DNA of 64,000 bases from NCBI GenBank assembly GCA_017466065.1, contig JAFTUV010000035.1, positions 1 through 64,000 on the forward strand, read 5' to 3'. Under the pieces are notes generated by a model, which saw nothing but the letters and a program-made list of their open reading frames with translations, did no database searches and was not told the origin of the DNA. Within the stretch, counting starts at the first letter, position 1. Every line of letters begins with the position of its first letter. The translations under genes were made by a program, and so were the position numbers. Below, piece after piece: positions 9,590 through 18,564 of this stretch. The DNA comes from Bacteroidaceae bacterium (GTDB taxonomy: Bacteria; Bacteroidota; Bacteroidia; Bacteroidales; Bacteroidaceae).

Positions 9590-9805
9590 TTATTTCCTGC
9601 TTTTTTCGTTCACTGCAAACGGGTTGTCGCGGCGAGCATCCCTGTCTTGCGATTGGGCGCATTTTATTCCTCTTTTGCGCATATTCTTATTGCCGCCAAT
9701 GTGTATATTGGGGAATTTCCCGTTCTTTTTTATTATTATGGTTATTGCCAACAGGGCAAAGCTAATTGCGATTATCAGCAATGTGAGTAGTAAAGTAGGT
9801 AACAT
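9590..9805 (-). CDS. Small single-pass membrane protein, conserved in Bacteroidota
   Basis: A 71-residue protein has one N-terminal hydrophobic helix (about residues 3-25) and a basic tail containing KKNGKFPNIHIGGNKNMRKR and GIKCAQSQDRDAR. I recall this GGN-(x)n-KKGIxCAxSQDRxA pattern from many short unannotated Bacteroidota proteins; its function is unknown. It is followed by the Skp-like gene on the same strand and may be cotranscribed with it. The conserved tail makes it a real gene rather than a chance frame. Confidence 0.7.
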   Translation of the reverse strand: MLPTLLLTLLIIAISFALLAITIIIKKNGKFPNIHIGGNKNMRKRGIKCAQSQDRDARRDNPFAVNEKSRK

Positions 9806-9916
9806 ATTTGTTAAATTCGTGTAACCTTAAATGTGGCAATGGCCGTAAATTGGTATATTATCGCCCAAATTGTATAATTTGAGGTAACCCTCTAATGTAT
9901 TTGCACTCGCTTTAAT

Positions 9917-10205
9917 AAATAATCAAACAAGTTTGTTATTTGCTTTCAGCGAAGTTGGCTGCGCTCATTGCGTGTGAAAATGAATTTTCACCCATTCGCT
10001 TGCTTAACTTTCTTGCTCGTTTGTTATTATATTTGAAATAATCAAGTAAACTTGTTATTTGCTTTCAGCGAAGTTGGCTGCGCTCATTGCGTGTGAAAAT
10101 GAATTTTCACCCATTCGCTTGCTCAACTTTCTTGCTCGTTTGTTATTATATTTGAAATAATCAAGTAAACTTGTTATTTCTTGCTCGTTTGTTATTATAT
10201 TTGCA
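9917..10205. repeat. 119-bp tandem repeat, two full copies and a degenerate third
   Basis: Copy 1 starts at 9917, copy 2 at 10036 and copy 3 at 10155; the spacing is exactly 119 in both steps. The first two differ at only a few positions. The third is cut short and joins the end of the unit directly. Each unit ends in GCTCGTTTGTTATTATATTTG, a promoter-like -7 element. Related sequence is seen at about 34610-34735. The rest of the interval 9806-10402 holds nothing else that I recognise. Confidence 0.85.
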
Positions 10206-10402
10206 GTAGGTCGCTCGGCAAAATGTGCAGGCTGTTATCGGGCTTTCGCTTTTTTGCCGATGCGGTTGCGAAGATAACTTTTTTGTGGGTCTTTACGCAT
10301 TTTTGTGGGTGAAAAAATATCAAAAAGCGTTTAATTATTTCATTTATTAAAGTTATTTTACAAAGTTAAATTGAAAATTAACAAATTTAAACAATTTATA
10401 TT

Positions 10403-11860
10403 ATGGAGAATATGAACTTGGAACCCAAAATGGTGTTCGATTATTTTTTGCAATTATGCAAAATTCCTCACGGTTCGAAGAACGAGACACAAATTTCTAA
10501 ATTCCTTCAAGAGTTCGGGCGCAGCCTCGGGCTTGAAACTATGGCCGATTCGGTGGGTAATGTGCTCATTAAGAAGCCTGCTTCGCCGGGTTATGAGAAC
10601 CGCAAGACTATTATATTGCAGGGGCATATGGATATGGTGTGCGACAAGCGTCCCGATGTTGTCCACGATTTTACCAAGGACCCCATTGAAACATATATCG
10701 ATGGGGAGTGGCTCAAAGCAAAGGGTACCACTCTTGGTGCCGACAATGGCATAGGCGTTGCTGCCGGAATGGCTGTTCTTGCCGATAATACTTTGAAACA
10801 CGGCCCCATAAACTGTCTTTTTACCATTGACGAGGAGACAGGCCTCACGGGTGCCGAGAAACTCACTCCCGAATTCCTGCAAGGTGACATTCTCATTAAT
10901 CTCGACTCGGAGGATGAGGGTGATATTTTCATTGGCTGTGCCGGCGGAATGCGCACAACTGCCACTTTCAAGCATTTGTTGCAACCGATTGCCGGGGATA
11001 TGTTCTATGTGAAGGTGGATATTTCGGGCCTCACCGGCGGGCACTCGGGCGACGATATTGAGAAGGGGCGTGCCAATGCCAATAAGCTGCTGTGCCGTTT
11101 CCTGTGCCGCGTAGCCGAGAAATATGAGTTCTATTTGTGCGATATTTCGGGTGGCAGCCTGCACAATGCGATTCCGCGCGATGCATCGGCTGTTTTTGCC
11201 GTGCAGTCGGCCGATAAGGAGGCGGTGCGTGTCGATTTTAATGTTTTTGCAGCCGAGGTACAGGATGAGTATAGTGTTACCGAGCCTAATGTGCGTTTCC
11301 TTATGCAAAGTACCGAGCCTGTGAAACGTTGCATCGACCCCGCAGTGGCGAAAGGGTTGTTAAAGTCGGTAAATGCGGCGTTCAACGGTGTGTTTGCAAT
11401 GAGTCAGGATATGCCGGGGCTGGTTGAAACATCGAGCAATCTTGCTTCGATAAAGCGCACTGCCGAGAATATTATAACGGTTGTAACCAGCCAGCGCAGT
11501 TCCATAGAATCGGCTCGTTATTGTGTGTCCGACACGGTGCGTGCAGCCTTTGAGCTTGGTGGCGCAGCGGTGGAGTGTAACGGCGGTTATCCCGGTTGGA
11601 AGCCTAATGTAAAGTCGGAAATTCTGAAAGTTGCTTGCGATACTTACAAGGAGATTTTCGGTCGTGAAGCTAATATAAAAGCTATTCACGCAGGCTTGGA
11701 GTGTGGCTTGTTCCTCGAAAAGGCTCCCGGGCTCGATATGATTTCTTTCGGCCCCACAATGCGTGGCGTTCACTCTCCCGACGAGAGGCTGAATATTCCC
11801 TCGACCGAGCGTTGGTGGCGTCATCTTGTTGCGGTGCTCGAAAATACTCCTTTAAAATAA
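10403..11860 (+). CDS. pepD: Aminoacyl-histidine dipeptidase (PepD family, M20C)
   Basis: This cytoplasmic metallopeptidase is predicted to hydrolyse Xaa-His dipeptides. The 485-residue length matches the family. Visible metal-site motifs are QGHMDMVCDK (about residue 73), GADNGIGVA (about 115), DEETGLTGAE (about 145), NLDSEDEG (about 170), and the late histidine in MRGVHSPDERL near the C-terminus. The lid domain carries the SGGHSGDDI-type motif as LTGGHSGDDIEKGRANA. The gene follows a 600-bp region with tandem repeats; no clear terminator separates it from the next gene 48 bp downstream. Confidence 0.93.
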   Translation: MENMNLEPKMVFDYFLQLCKIPHGSKNETQISKFLQEFGRSLGLETMADSVGNVLIKKPASPGYENRKTIILQGHMDMVCDKRPDVVHDFTKDPIETYIDGEWLKAKGTTLGADNGIGVAAGMAVLADNTLKHGPINCLFTIDEETGLTGAEKLTPEFLQGDILINLDSEDEGDIFIGCAGGMRTTATFKHLLQPIAGDMFYVKVDISGLTGGHSGDDIEKGRANANKLLCRFLCRVAEKYEFYLCDISGGSLHNAIPRDASAVFAVQSADKEAVRVDFNVFAAEVQDEYSVTEPNVRFLMQSTEPVKRCIDPAVAKGLLKSVNAAFNGVFAMSQDMPGLVETSSNLASIKRTAENIITVVTSQRSSIESARYCVSDTVRAAFELGGAAVECNGGYPGWKPNVKSEILKVACDTYKEIFGREANIKAIHAGLECGLFLEKAPGLDMISFGPTMRGVHSPDERLNIPSTERWWRHLVAVLENTPLK

Positions 11861-11908
11861 TAAAACACGAATTTGTGCGTTATTAACTATGTTACAAATG
11901 AAACATAG

Positions 11909-13366
11909 ATGAAAATTTTAGGTAAACTACTTTCGATATTGATGTTGGCGGTTGTCATCGTTGCGTGCAACGATGACACCGATTTTTCGACCGATTTTAA
12001 TCATAAACTTTTCTTTTCGACCGATACTATCCGTTTCGACACGCTGTTTACAACGTTGAGTTCCTCGCGCGATGGTGCCGTTGTCTATAACTTCAACGAC
12101 AAGGATTTAAGAATTCTGTCGGTGGAACTTGCCGGCGGCGAATCGTCGGCTTTTGGGGTTATGGTCGACGGGCAGTATGGCGCGGCTATGCGCGACCTTG
12201 AAGTGCGCAGCGGCGACAGCCTTTATGTGTTTGTGAATGTGACCCCCGGGCTGAATGGTACCGATGTTCCTCTCTTTCTCTCCGATAAATTGGTGTTTAC
12301 TCTCGAAAGTGGGGTGCAACAGTCGATAGTGCTCGAAGCGCACAGCCGCGATGCGGTGTTTATGAATGCTGTCACGGTGAATTCCGATTCGGTGATTAAG
12401 CGCGGACATTATGTCGTGTACGACAGTCTTGTGGTGGCTCCCGGCGTGCAGCTCACTGTGGAGCCGGGCACTACGCTCTATTTTCACGATGATGTGCCTA
12501 TGGTGGTGCGTGGAACCATTATGGCACGGGGTACAAAGAGTGCGCCGATAGTGCTGCGCGGCGACCGTACCGACAGAATTTTCTCCTATCTGCCTTATGA
12601 CCGTTTGCCGGGACAGTGGGACGGGGTAGTGCTTGCTTCGTCGAGCAATGGCAATGTCTTTGAATATTGCGATATTCACAGTGCCAATTACGGAATTAAG
12701 ATGGAGCCGGGTGATGATGCTGCCGTGCAGCGCCTCACGATGAATGCTTCGCGTTTGCAGAATTTCTATGGCAACGCCTTGGAACTTGTCGATGCACAGG
12801 CCGATGTTACAAACTCGCTCATTGCAAATGCGGGTGGCAACTGTGTGAAAGTGGTTGGCGGCAGGGTGAATTTCACGCACTGCACCATTGCCAATTTCTT
12901 TGTGTTCAAGGTGCGCGATGTTGCGCTCTCACTTTATAATTATAATGGTGCCGAGGATGCTCCCCTCTATGGCGCGAATTTTGTGAATTGCATAATCACG
13001 GGCTCGCGAGAGGATGAGGTTATGGGCTATTTCCTGCCCGAGGAAAAGGCTGTTCCCGGCAGTGAGAATATTCGTTTCGAGAACTCTCTCCTTAATACTG
13101 TTGTGCCCGAGGACGACGAGCGTTTCGTGAATGTTGTTGTCGATGCGGTTGCTGCGCCTCCTTTCGCCAATGCGCATTTTGCCGTGATAAATCACGATGT
13201 TTATTACTACGATTTTCATCTGTCGGAAATATCAACAGCGCGTGCTATGGGTAATGAATCTTTTGTGGCCGATGATGTGTTGAGTGTCGATATTGACGGC
13301 GTGTCGCGCGAGCCCGGTTCGGTGGATGCGGGTTGTTTCCAGTATGTGGCTCCTGCAACGGAGTAG
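11909..13366 (+). CDS. Right-handed beta-helix lipoprotein
   Basis: The signal segment LSILMLAVVIVACNDD places the lipidated cysteine near residue 20. An N-terminal beta-sandwich region (about residues 25-155) resembles the immunoglobulin-like part seen in many Bacteroidota lipoproteins. From about residue 170 onwards it shows parallel beta-helix turns (QLTVEPGTTLYFHDDVPMVV, GNVFEYCDIHSANYGIKM, NSLIANAGGNCVKV). It is of the pectate-lyase-like, noncatalytic type: I see no acidic catalytic cluster. The function is unknown; a surface polysaccharide role is a guess. A strong terminator follows. Confidence 0.75.
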   Translation: MKILGKLLSILMLAVVIVACNDDTDFSTDFNHKLFFSTDTIRFDTLFTTLSSSRDGAVVYNFNDKDLRILSVELAGGESSAFGVMVDGQYGAAMRDLEVRSGDSLYVFVNVTPGLNGTDVPLFLSDKLVFTLESGVQQSIVLEAHSRDAVFMNAVTVNSDSVIKRGHYVVYDSLVVAPGVQLTVEPGTTLYFHDDVPMVVRGTIMARGTKSAPIVLRGDRTDRIFSYLPYDRLPGQWDGVVLASSSNGNVFEYCDIHSANYGIKMEPGDDAAVQRLTMNASRLQNFYGNALELVDAQADVTNSLIANAGGNCVKVVGGRVNFTHCTIANFFVFKVRDVALSLYNYNGAEDAPLYGANFVNCIITGSREDEVMGYFLPEEKAVPGSENIRFENSLLNTVVPEDDERFVNVVVDAVAAPPFANAHFAVINHDVYYYDFHLSEISTARAMGNESFVADDVLSVDIDGVSREPGSVDAGCFQYVAPATE

Positions 13367-13385
13367 TGTAATTCTGTATTCTTAT

Positions 13386-13426
13386 AAGAACGCCCTTCTT
13401 TTTATTATTATAAGGAGGGCGTTCTT
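13386..13426 (+). terminator. Rho-independent terminator
   Basis: AAGAACGCCCTTCTT pairs with AAGGAGGGCGTTCTT around an AT-rich loop. The following 250 bp up to the next gene shows no further feature. Confidence 0.75.
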
Positions 13427-13675
13427 GCGTGTATGGGTGTGCTGAAATAAAAAAAAGGATTTTATGTAGGATGTTTTAAAAAAATGTATAATTTTGTGAA
13501 AAGGAAATTATATAGGCAGTGGATTCTGCTGAGGTTCTTGCTACTGTCGGTATTCGTGTTAATGTCGTGAGTTTTAGGATGTAACAAAAAAGTGTCTTGT
13601 TGCTTTTCGAAAATAAACAACCTTAATGGAATTATTTACTGAGCCTCTTTTTTGTTTTATTAAAATCTTACACTT

Positions 13676-14236
13676 ATGAAAAAGATGGTATTTTTGTTGG
13701 TAGCAATGTTGGCTATGACATCGACAGTATTGGCACAGGAAATAACATTGGATGGTTCTTGGGCAATGCTTAAAGAGAAGGGGACTTATATGTTGTGGGT
13801 TGTTTACAACGATATGAAAATCGGCGATAAGTCTGTTGAGGAGTTTTTAAAGACACAGGATGAAAAATTTGTTAATGATTGGAATAATGAGGTTGTTCCT
13901 CAATCGATGCAATATGCACTGCTGATTCCTAACTATGCCAACAAAAAATTTACTGTCGACCAGTATAATCCGCAATATAAGTTTGTATTGAAATTAAATA
14001 CTCTTGACCTTGGATTTGGCGGTGGAGCTTTTATTCCTTTTGCAGGAGCAAAAGCCGGTGGTGCCGAAATTTCGGGTGAGTTGCAGGTGTTTAGTGCGAA
14101 GGATGAATTGTTGGGTACAATGACCTTTAAAGAGGTAAAAGGCGTTTCTGTAATGACCGATGCGCAACGTTGGGGTATGAGCTATTATGAACTTGGTAAC
14201 AGATTGAAGAAGGCTGTGAAGAAATATAAAGAATAA
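13676..14236 (+). CDS. Exported protein of unknown function
   Basis: A signal peptide (MKKMVFLLVAMLAMTSTVLAQ) precedes about 165 residues. I do not recognise the family. It has a hydrophobic glycine-rich stretch near the middle (LDLGFGGGAFIPFAGAKAGG) and a basic C-terminal helix (GNRLKKAVKKYKE). The central part reads like a small mixed alpha/beta domain. It is monocistronic, with its own terminator, and is unrelated to its neighbours. Confidence 0.7.
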   Translation: MKKMVFLLVAMLAMTSTVLAQEITLDGSWAMLKEKGTYMLWVVYNDMKIGDKSVEEFLKTQDEKFVNDWNNEVVPQSMQYALLIPNYANKKFTVDQYNPQYKFVLKLNTLDLGFGGGAFIPFAGAKAGGAEISGELQVFSAKDELLGTMTFKEVKGVSVMTDAQRWGMSYYELGNRLKKAVKKYKE

Positions 14237-14255
14237 TTTGTGAACAGATATTTTT

Positions 14256-14284
14256 ACGAGGCTGCCGGGCAGCCTCGTTTTTTA
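14256..14284. terminator. Rho-independent terminator
   Basis: ACGAGGCTGCC and GGCAGCCTCGT form the stem, followed by a T-run. It sits between convergent genes. Confidence 0.8.
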
Positions 14285-14312
14285 TATCCTTGAATGAGAT
14301 GTAGCAATGTTG

Positions 14313-14786
14313 CTATTCGTGATGATAGGGCAGATGGTTGATGATGGTGTAGGCACGGTAGAGTTGCTCGATGAAAAGGAGACGTATCATCTGGTGCGAG
14401 AAGGTCATTTTGGAGAGTGAGAGTTTTTCGTGTGCAGCGTCGTACACTTTTTGTGCAAAGCCGTAGGGGCCGCCCACAATAAATACCAATCGCTTTGTGG
14501 AGATATTCTGTTTGTGCTCTATCCACGCGGCAAATTCGGTGGAGCGGTACTCCTTGCCACCCTCGTCGAGCAGCACCACGCGGTCGCCCGGTTGCAGGGC
14601 TTTGAGTATGAGCTCGCCCTCTTGTTCCTTCTGCTGTGCTTCGCTCAATTTGCGGGCGTTTTTCAGCTCGGGGATAACTTCTGTGTCGAATTGTGCAAAG
14701 TGGTTCACGCGACCGGTGTAGTCTTTTATGCCGGCGATTATGTTGGTGTCGATGGTGCGGCCCACCACCAAGAGTGTTATTTTCAT
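14313..14786 (-). CDS. rlmH: 23S rRNA (pseudouridine-1915-N3)-methyltransferase
   Basis: This SPOUT-class enzyme uses SAM to methylate pseudouridine 1915 in helix 69 of 23S rRNA. The 157-residue length fits. Diagnostic motifs are the start MKITLLVVGRT, VVLLDEGGKEYRS, FIVGGPYGF and the C-terminal SHQMIRLLFIEQLYRAYTII followed by NHLPYHHE. It is divergent from nadC, with a recognisable -7 box on each side of the gap. Confidence 0.95.
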   Translation of the reverse strand: MKITLLVVGRTIDTNIIAGIKDYTGRVNHFAQFDTEVIPELKNARKLSEAQQKEQEGELILKALQPGDRVVLLDEGGKEYRSTEFAAWIEHKQNISTKRLVFIVGGPYGFAQKVYDAAHEKLSLSKMTFSHQMIRLLFIEQLYRAYTIINHLPYHHE

Positions 14787-14805
14787 TTTATATATTTTTT
14801 ATGTC

Positions 14806-14886
14806 GCGAAGATAGGAAGTTTTTGTGTAATCGCAAAAATGGCTCTACTGTTTGCTGTAATTGCGGGATTTTTTCTCTATCTTCGC
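14806..14886. promoter_or_regulatory. Divergent promoters for rlmH (minus) and nadC (plus)
   Basis: A TATCTTCGC box reads leftward at 14814-14806 towards rlmH, and another reads rightward at 14878-14886 towards nadC. The nadC box has a TTTG at 14851-14854 as a possible -33 element. Confidence 0.5.
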
Positions 14887-14923
14887 GAAAAATACTTTTT
14901 GGAGATTTAAATAGTTTCTTATT

Positions 14924-15775
14924 ATGGACATTAAAGAAGAACTTATCGATAGGCTCATCGACCTGTCGTTTGCCGAGGATATTGGCGATGGTGACCACAC
15001 AACGCTCTCTTCAATCCCTGCCGATGCAATGGGAAAGAATATGTTGCTCATTAAAGAGGATGGCGTGCTTGCCGGTGTGGAAATGGCGAAACGTATTTTT
15101 GCCCGTTTCGACAAAGAGTTGCAGGTGGAGGTTCTCATAGAGGATGGTGCCGAGGTTAAGAAGGGCGATATTGCAATGTATGTGACAGGCAGTGTGCGCT
15201 CGTTGTTGCAGACGGAGCGATTGATGCTTAATGTGATGCAGCGTATGAGCGGTATTGCCACAATGACACGCAAATATGTGCGCCGTTTGGAGGGCACCAA
15301 CACCCGCGTGCTCGATACCCGCAAGACTACTCCCGGAATGCGCATTATGGAGAAGGAGGCTGTGCGCATCGGTGGTGGCGTTAACCACCGCATAGGCTTG
15401 TTCGATATGATTCTGTTGAAGGATAACCACGTCGATTTTGCAGGGGGCATAACTGCTGCCATTACCCGTGCGCAGGAGTATTGCAAGGCTAATGGCAAAG
15501 ACCTTAAAATAGAGATAGAGGTCCGTAATTTCGACGAATTGCAGGAGGTGCTCGACCTTGGCGGCGTGCAGCGCATTATGTTCGATAATTTCGACACCGA
15601 GAAAACCCGTAAGGCTGTGGAGATGGTTGCCGGACGCTATGAAACGGAGTCGTCGGGTGGAATTACCTTCGATACTTTGCGCGACTATGCTCTTTGTGGC
15701 GTGGATTATATTTCGGTAGGTGCCCTCACACATTCGGTTAAGGGGCTTGATATGAGCTTTAAAGCTGTTAAGTGA
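14924..15775 (+). CDS. nadC: Nicotinate-nucleotide pyrophosphorylase (carboxylating)
   Basis: The enzyme converts quinolinate and PRPP to nicotinate mononucleotide in de novo NAD synthesis. It is 283 residues long, as usual for the family. It shows AEDIGDGDHTT, ERLMLNVMQRMSGIAT, the PRPP/quinolinate-site segments TRVLDTRKTTPGMR and RIGGGVNHRIGLFDMILLKD, then IEIEVRNFDELQE, IMFDNF and ITFDTLRDYALCGVDYISVG. Neighbours give no NAD operon context. Confidence 0.96.
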   Translation: MDIKEELIDRLIDLSFAEDIGDGDHTTLSSIPADAMGKNMLLIKEDGVLAGVEMAKRIFARFDKELQVEVLIEDGAEVKKGDIAMYVTGSVRSLLQTERLMLNVMQRMSGIATMTRKYVRRLEGTNTRVLDTRKTTPGMRIMEKEAVRIGGGVNHRIGLFDMILLKDNHVDFAGGITAAITRAQEYCKANGKDLKIEIEVRNFDELQEVLDLGGVQRIMFDNFDTEKTRKAVEMVAGRYETESSGGITFDTLRDYALCGVDYISVGALTHSVKGLDMSFKAVK

Positions 15776-15865
15776 CCTTTTTATTGATTTTTCGACGCAG
15801 TTGGCCGATTATAGTTCCTTGTGTGAACAAAAAGGTGTAACTTGTTGTCGAAAAACGCATACACA

Positions 15866-17092
15866 ATGAAAATAAGCAGGAGAACGACCGAGTATCTTAT
15901 TTACTTCCTTTTTTGGGGAGCACTTATTCTTTCTCCTTTCTGGGGCATAAATCTCAAAGCTCCGCTTGAAACTGTCGATTGGGACCAGATTTTTAAATTC
16001 TGGGCCTATCTTTCTCCTGCTTTAATTCTCTTCTTTATAAATAACAACTTGCTAATGCCGTTCCTCCTTTATAAAAAAGGAGGGCTGCATTACTTGTTGC
16101 ATTTGATATGCATAATGGCGTTGGTTTATTTCGGGTCGGTGTTTGTAGCCTCTACGGTGGGCCGGGAGAGCAATTCCCCGCCTCACAGGGAGATGCGTCA
16201 CAAGCCGAAGGATGGCAGAATGCGTAAAGGCCCTGCAATGGAGGTGTATGCCAAATATTATAATGTGCAAGCAACCGTGCACGACTTTTTCTCCGATAAC
16301 TACTCCTATCAGATTAAAAAGCACAGGCCGCCAAAGGATAAGGTGAAGGCTTTGCCATACGCACTTGTACACCCCGACAGTGTGCAGATACTGATTATTG
16401 TGTTCACGCTTATTTTCAATATCTGCGTGCGACTCTTCTTCCTCACATTGCGCAGCGACGAGCATTTGAAGGAACTTGAAAAGCAGAAGTTGCGCACCGA
16501 GCTTAATTTCCTGAAATACCAGATTAATCCTCATTTCTTTATGAACACGTTGAATAATATTCACGCGCTCATAGACATTGACAAGGATAAGGCGCAAGAG
16601 TCGCTGATAGGGCTTTCGAAAATGATGAGGCACGTCCTCTACGAGGCATCGGCATCGTTTGTGAACCTATCGAAAGAGATTGAGTTCTTGAACAGTTATG
16701 TGGAGCTTATGCGTCTGCGTTACACAAAAGCATTGAAGGTTGAGTGCTCCTTCCCCGAACAGTGCGAGGAGTATTTTGTGCCATCGTTGTTGTTCGTGTC
16801 GTTCGTGGAGAATGCTTTTAAACACGGAGTGGCCTATAATGGAAAATCGGATATTAAGATAGATATGAGTGTGAACGACGGCCTCATAAGGTTCTCTTGC
16901 TCGAACAGCTGTGTGGCAGGCAAGAAGAGCGATGAAAAAAAATCCTATTCGGGAATAGGGATAGACAATGTGAGGAAAAGGCTTTCGTTGATATATGGCG
17001 AGGATTATAGTTTGGAAATAAAAAGAGATAAGAAGATATTTTGTGTAACGCTGAAAATCCCGGTGCAAAATGATAAGATGTATATTAGTTGA
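15866..17092 (+). CDS. LytS/YehU-type sensor histidine kinase
   Basis: I place the start at ATG 15866; an in-frame TTG at 15842 is less likely. There are four predicted membrane helices (about residues 10-25, 46-66, 76-98 and 173-195), with an extracytoplasmic loop rich in basic residues between helices 3 and 4. The cytoplasmic part has the His_kinase (PF06580) motif LKYQINPHFFMNTLNNIH with the phosphoacceptor His223, and an HATPase domain with the N-box FVENAFKHG and the G-box YSGIGIDNVRKRL. The next gene overlaps by 23 bases and encodes its LytTR-type partner. The signal sensed is unknown. Confidence 0.92.
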   Translation: MKISRRTTEYLIYFLFWGALILSPFWGINLKAPLETVDWDQIFKFWAYLSPALILFFINNNLLMPFLLYKKGGLHYLLHLICIMALVYFGSVFVASTVGRESNSPPHREMRHKPKDGRMRKGPAMEVYAKYYNVQATVHDFFSDNYSYQIKKHRPPKDKVKALPYALVHPDSVQILIIVFTLIFNICVRLFFLTLRSDEHLKELEKQKLRTELNFLKYQINPHFFMNTLNNIHALIDIDKDKAQESLIGLSKMMRHVLYEASASFVNLSKEIEFLNSYVELMRLRYTKALKVECSFPEQCEEYFVPSLLFVSFVENAFKHGVAYNGKSDIKIDMSVNDGLIRFSCSNSCVAGKKSDEKKSYSGIGIDNVRKRLSLIYGEDYSLEIKRDKKIFCVTLKIPVQNDKMYIS

Positions 17093-17810
17093 CGATGAAC
17101 CTCTTGCTCTTGTGCAGCTGCAAAAGTATGTCGAGAGGGTGCCTTTCTTGGAATGTGTGAAGGCTTGCTCTTGTGCAACCGAAGCCATCGAGGCTTTGTC
17201 GAATGAAGAGGTCGATGCAATGTTCGTGGATATAAATATGCCCGACATAAACGGCCTTCAACTTGTGGGCTCATTGTCCAATCCGCCGATGGTGGTGTTC
17301 ACCACTGCCTATTCGGAATATGCGATAGAGGGTTTCAGGCTCGATGCGGTCGATTATCTTCTTAAACCTTTTTCGTTCGAGAGCTTTATGAAGGCTGTGA
17401 ACAAGGTGCACGAGCTCTACGCGTTGCGCCACAGGGCTCAGCAGGGATATACCGAGGAGGGCACGGTGACGGACGATTGTCTTTTTGTGAAGTCGGATTA
17501 TCGCATTCTGCGCATCCCCATTGCCGACATAAAGTACATTGAGAGTATGAGCGAGTATGTGAGAATTTATGTCGAGGGATATACAAAACCCATAATATCA
17601 CTCATCAGTATGAAGAAGATTGAGGAGTATCTGCCCTCGGCCTCGTTTATGCGTGTGCACCGTTCCTATATTGTGAACTTGAAAAAAATTATGGAGGTGT
17701 CGAGAATGCGCATTGTCTATAATGGCGATATTTTTGTTCCCATAGGAGATATGTATAAGGATAGGTTCTTTGAATATATCGACAGTCGTTTTGTGGGCAA
17801 GAATAGTTGA
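17070..17810 (+). CDS. LytTR-family response regulator
   Basis: The receiver domain (residues 1-120) has the acidic pair DDE near the N-terminus, the phosphoacceptor Asp54 in MFVDINMPDINGLQLV, and a KPFSF motif. The C-terminal LytTR DNA-binding domain (about 135-240) has FVKSDYRILRIPIADIKYIE and the family-typical FMRVHRSYIVNLKKI. It overlaps the kinase gene by 23 bases, so the pair is translationally coupled. Target promoters cannot be deduced from this window. Confidence 0.93.
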   Translation: MIRCILVDDEPLALVQLQKYVERVPFLECVKACSCATEAIEALSNEEVDAMFVDINMPDINGLQLVGSLSNPPMVVFTTAYSEYAIEGFRLDAVDYLLKPFSFESFMKAVNKVHELYALRHRAQQGYTEEGTVTDDCLFVKSDYRILRIPIADIKYIESMSEYVRIYVEGYTKPIISLISMKKIEEYLPSASFMRVHRSYIVNLKKIMEVSRMRIVYNGDIFVPIGDMYKDRFFEYIDSRFVGKNS

Positions 17811-17828
17811 TTGTTCCCGGCTTTTTTA

Positions 17829-17837
17829 TAGCTTTGC
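17829..17837 (+). promoter_or_regulatory. -7 promoter box upstream of the deaminase gene
   Basis: TAGCTTTGC matches the Bacteroidota -7 consensus. Transcription would start near 17843. Confidence 0.5.
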
Positions 17838-17898
17838 GATGCAGTGAACCATAATGGATGGTTCTTTGTTGAATGTTCGGTTGAAAAATAAGAAACGA

Positions 17899-18375
17899 AT
17901 GGAGCTTATGAAGCACGAGGATTTTATGCGTCGAGCCATAGAACTTGCTGTGGAGAATGTGAAGAATGGAGGCGGCCCTTTCGGTGCCGTCGTAGTGCGT
18001 AACGGCGAGATTGTTGCCACCGGTGTAAACAGGGTTACGGCCAATAACGACCCTACGGCACACGCCGAAGTGTCGGCCATAAGGGCTGCTTGCACAAGGC
18101 TCGGGACCTTCGATTTAAGCGGCTGTGTCATATATACATCGTGTGAGCCTTGCCCTATGTGCTTGGGTGCCATTTATTGGGCGCATTTGGATAAGATATA
18201 TTATGGAGCCAATCAGCACGATGCGGCTGCAATTAATTTTGACGATTCTTTTATTTATCGCGAATTGGAACTTAAACCTGCCGACAGGAAAAAGGCGATG
18301 CTGAATTTGTTGCACGATGAGGCTCTTGCTCCCTTTAATCTGTGGCGCGATAAGGAGGATAAGATAGAATATTAG
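17899..18375 (+). CDS. Nucleoside/guanine deaminase (cytidine-deaminase fold)
   Basis: The zinc site is intact: HAEVSA supplies histidine and the catalytic glutamate, and CEPCPMCLGAI supplies the two cysteines. The segments GGGPFGAVVV and NDPTAHAEVSAIRAACTRLG with IYTSCEPCPMCLGAIYWA agree best with guanine deaminases of the GuaD type, which form xanthine and ammonia from guanine; a tRNA-adenosine deaminase (TadA) is less likely because the C-terminal DDSFIYREL segment is GuaD-like. Start choice: ATG 17899 (MELMKHED); an ATG at 17854 would lie only about 11 nt after the predicted transcription start. A terminator follows. Confidence 0.82.
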   Translation: MELMKHEDFMRRAIELAVENVKNGGGPFGAVVVRNGEIVATGVNRVTANNDPTAHAEVSAIRAACTRLGTFDLSGCVIYTSCEPCPMCLGAIYWAHLDKIYYGANQHDAAAINFDDSFIYRELELKPADRKKAMLNLLHDEALAPFNLWRDKEDKIEY

Positions 18376-18376
18376 T

Positions 18377-18410
18377 AAAATAGCCAAAGGCATTTGCCTT
18401 TGGCTATTTT
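18377..18410 (+). terminator. Rho-independent terminator
   Basis: AAAATAGCCAAAGGC pairs with GCCTTTGGCTATTTT almost directly after the deaminase stop codon. Confidence 0.8.
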
Positions 18411-18438
18411 GGTGATTATATACAATGTTACACTTGTT

Positions 18439-18517
18439 TGTCATTTCGATGGAGCGGAGCGACGAGAAATCTGGATATCAGCATTGTTGAGATTTCTCAC
18501 ATTTGTTCGAAATGACA
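18439..18517. repeat. Imperfect palindromic dispersed repeat
   Basis: TGTCATTTCG at the left pairs with CGAAATGACA at the right, and GAGAAATC with GATTTCTC inside. Half of the element recurs at about 1768-1806. Translated, it gives the FVISTERSDEKS string known as a repeat artefact in Bacteroidota annotation, so the frames across it are not genes. Confidence 0.65.
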
Positions 18518-18564
18518 GTTTCTTATCAGTTTTTCTATTGGTGTAAAATTATATATAATTGCCG

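Noticed and set aside
9917..10205. Possible CRISPR array
   Set aside because: The repeats are contiguous 119-bp units without unique spacers, and no cas genes are present.
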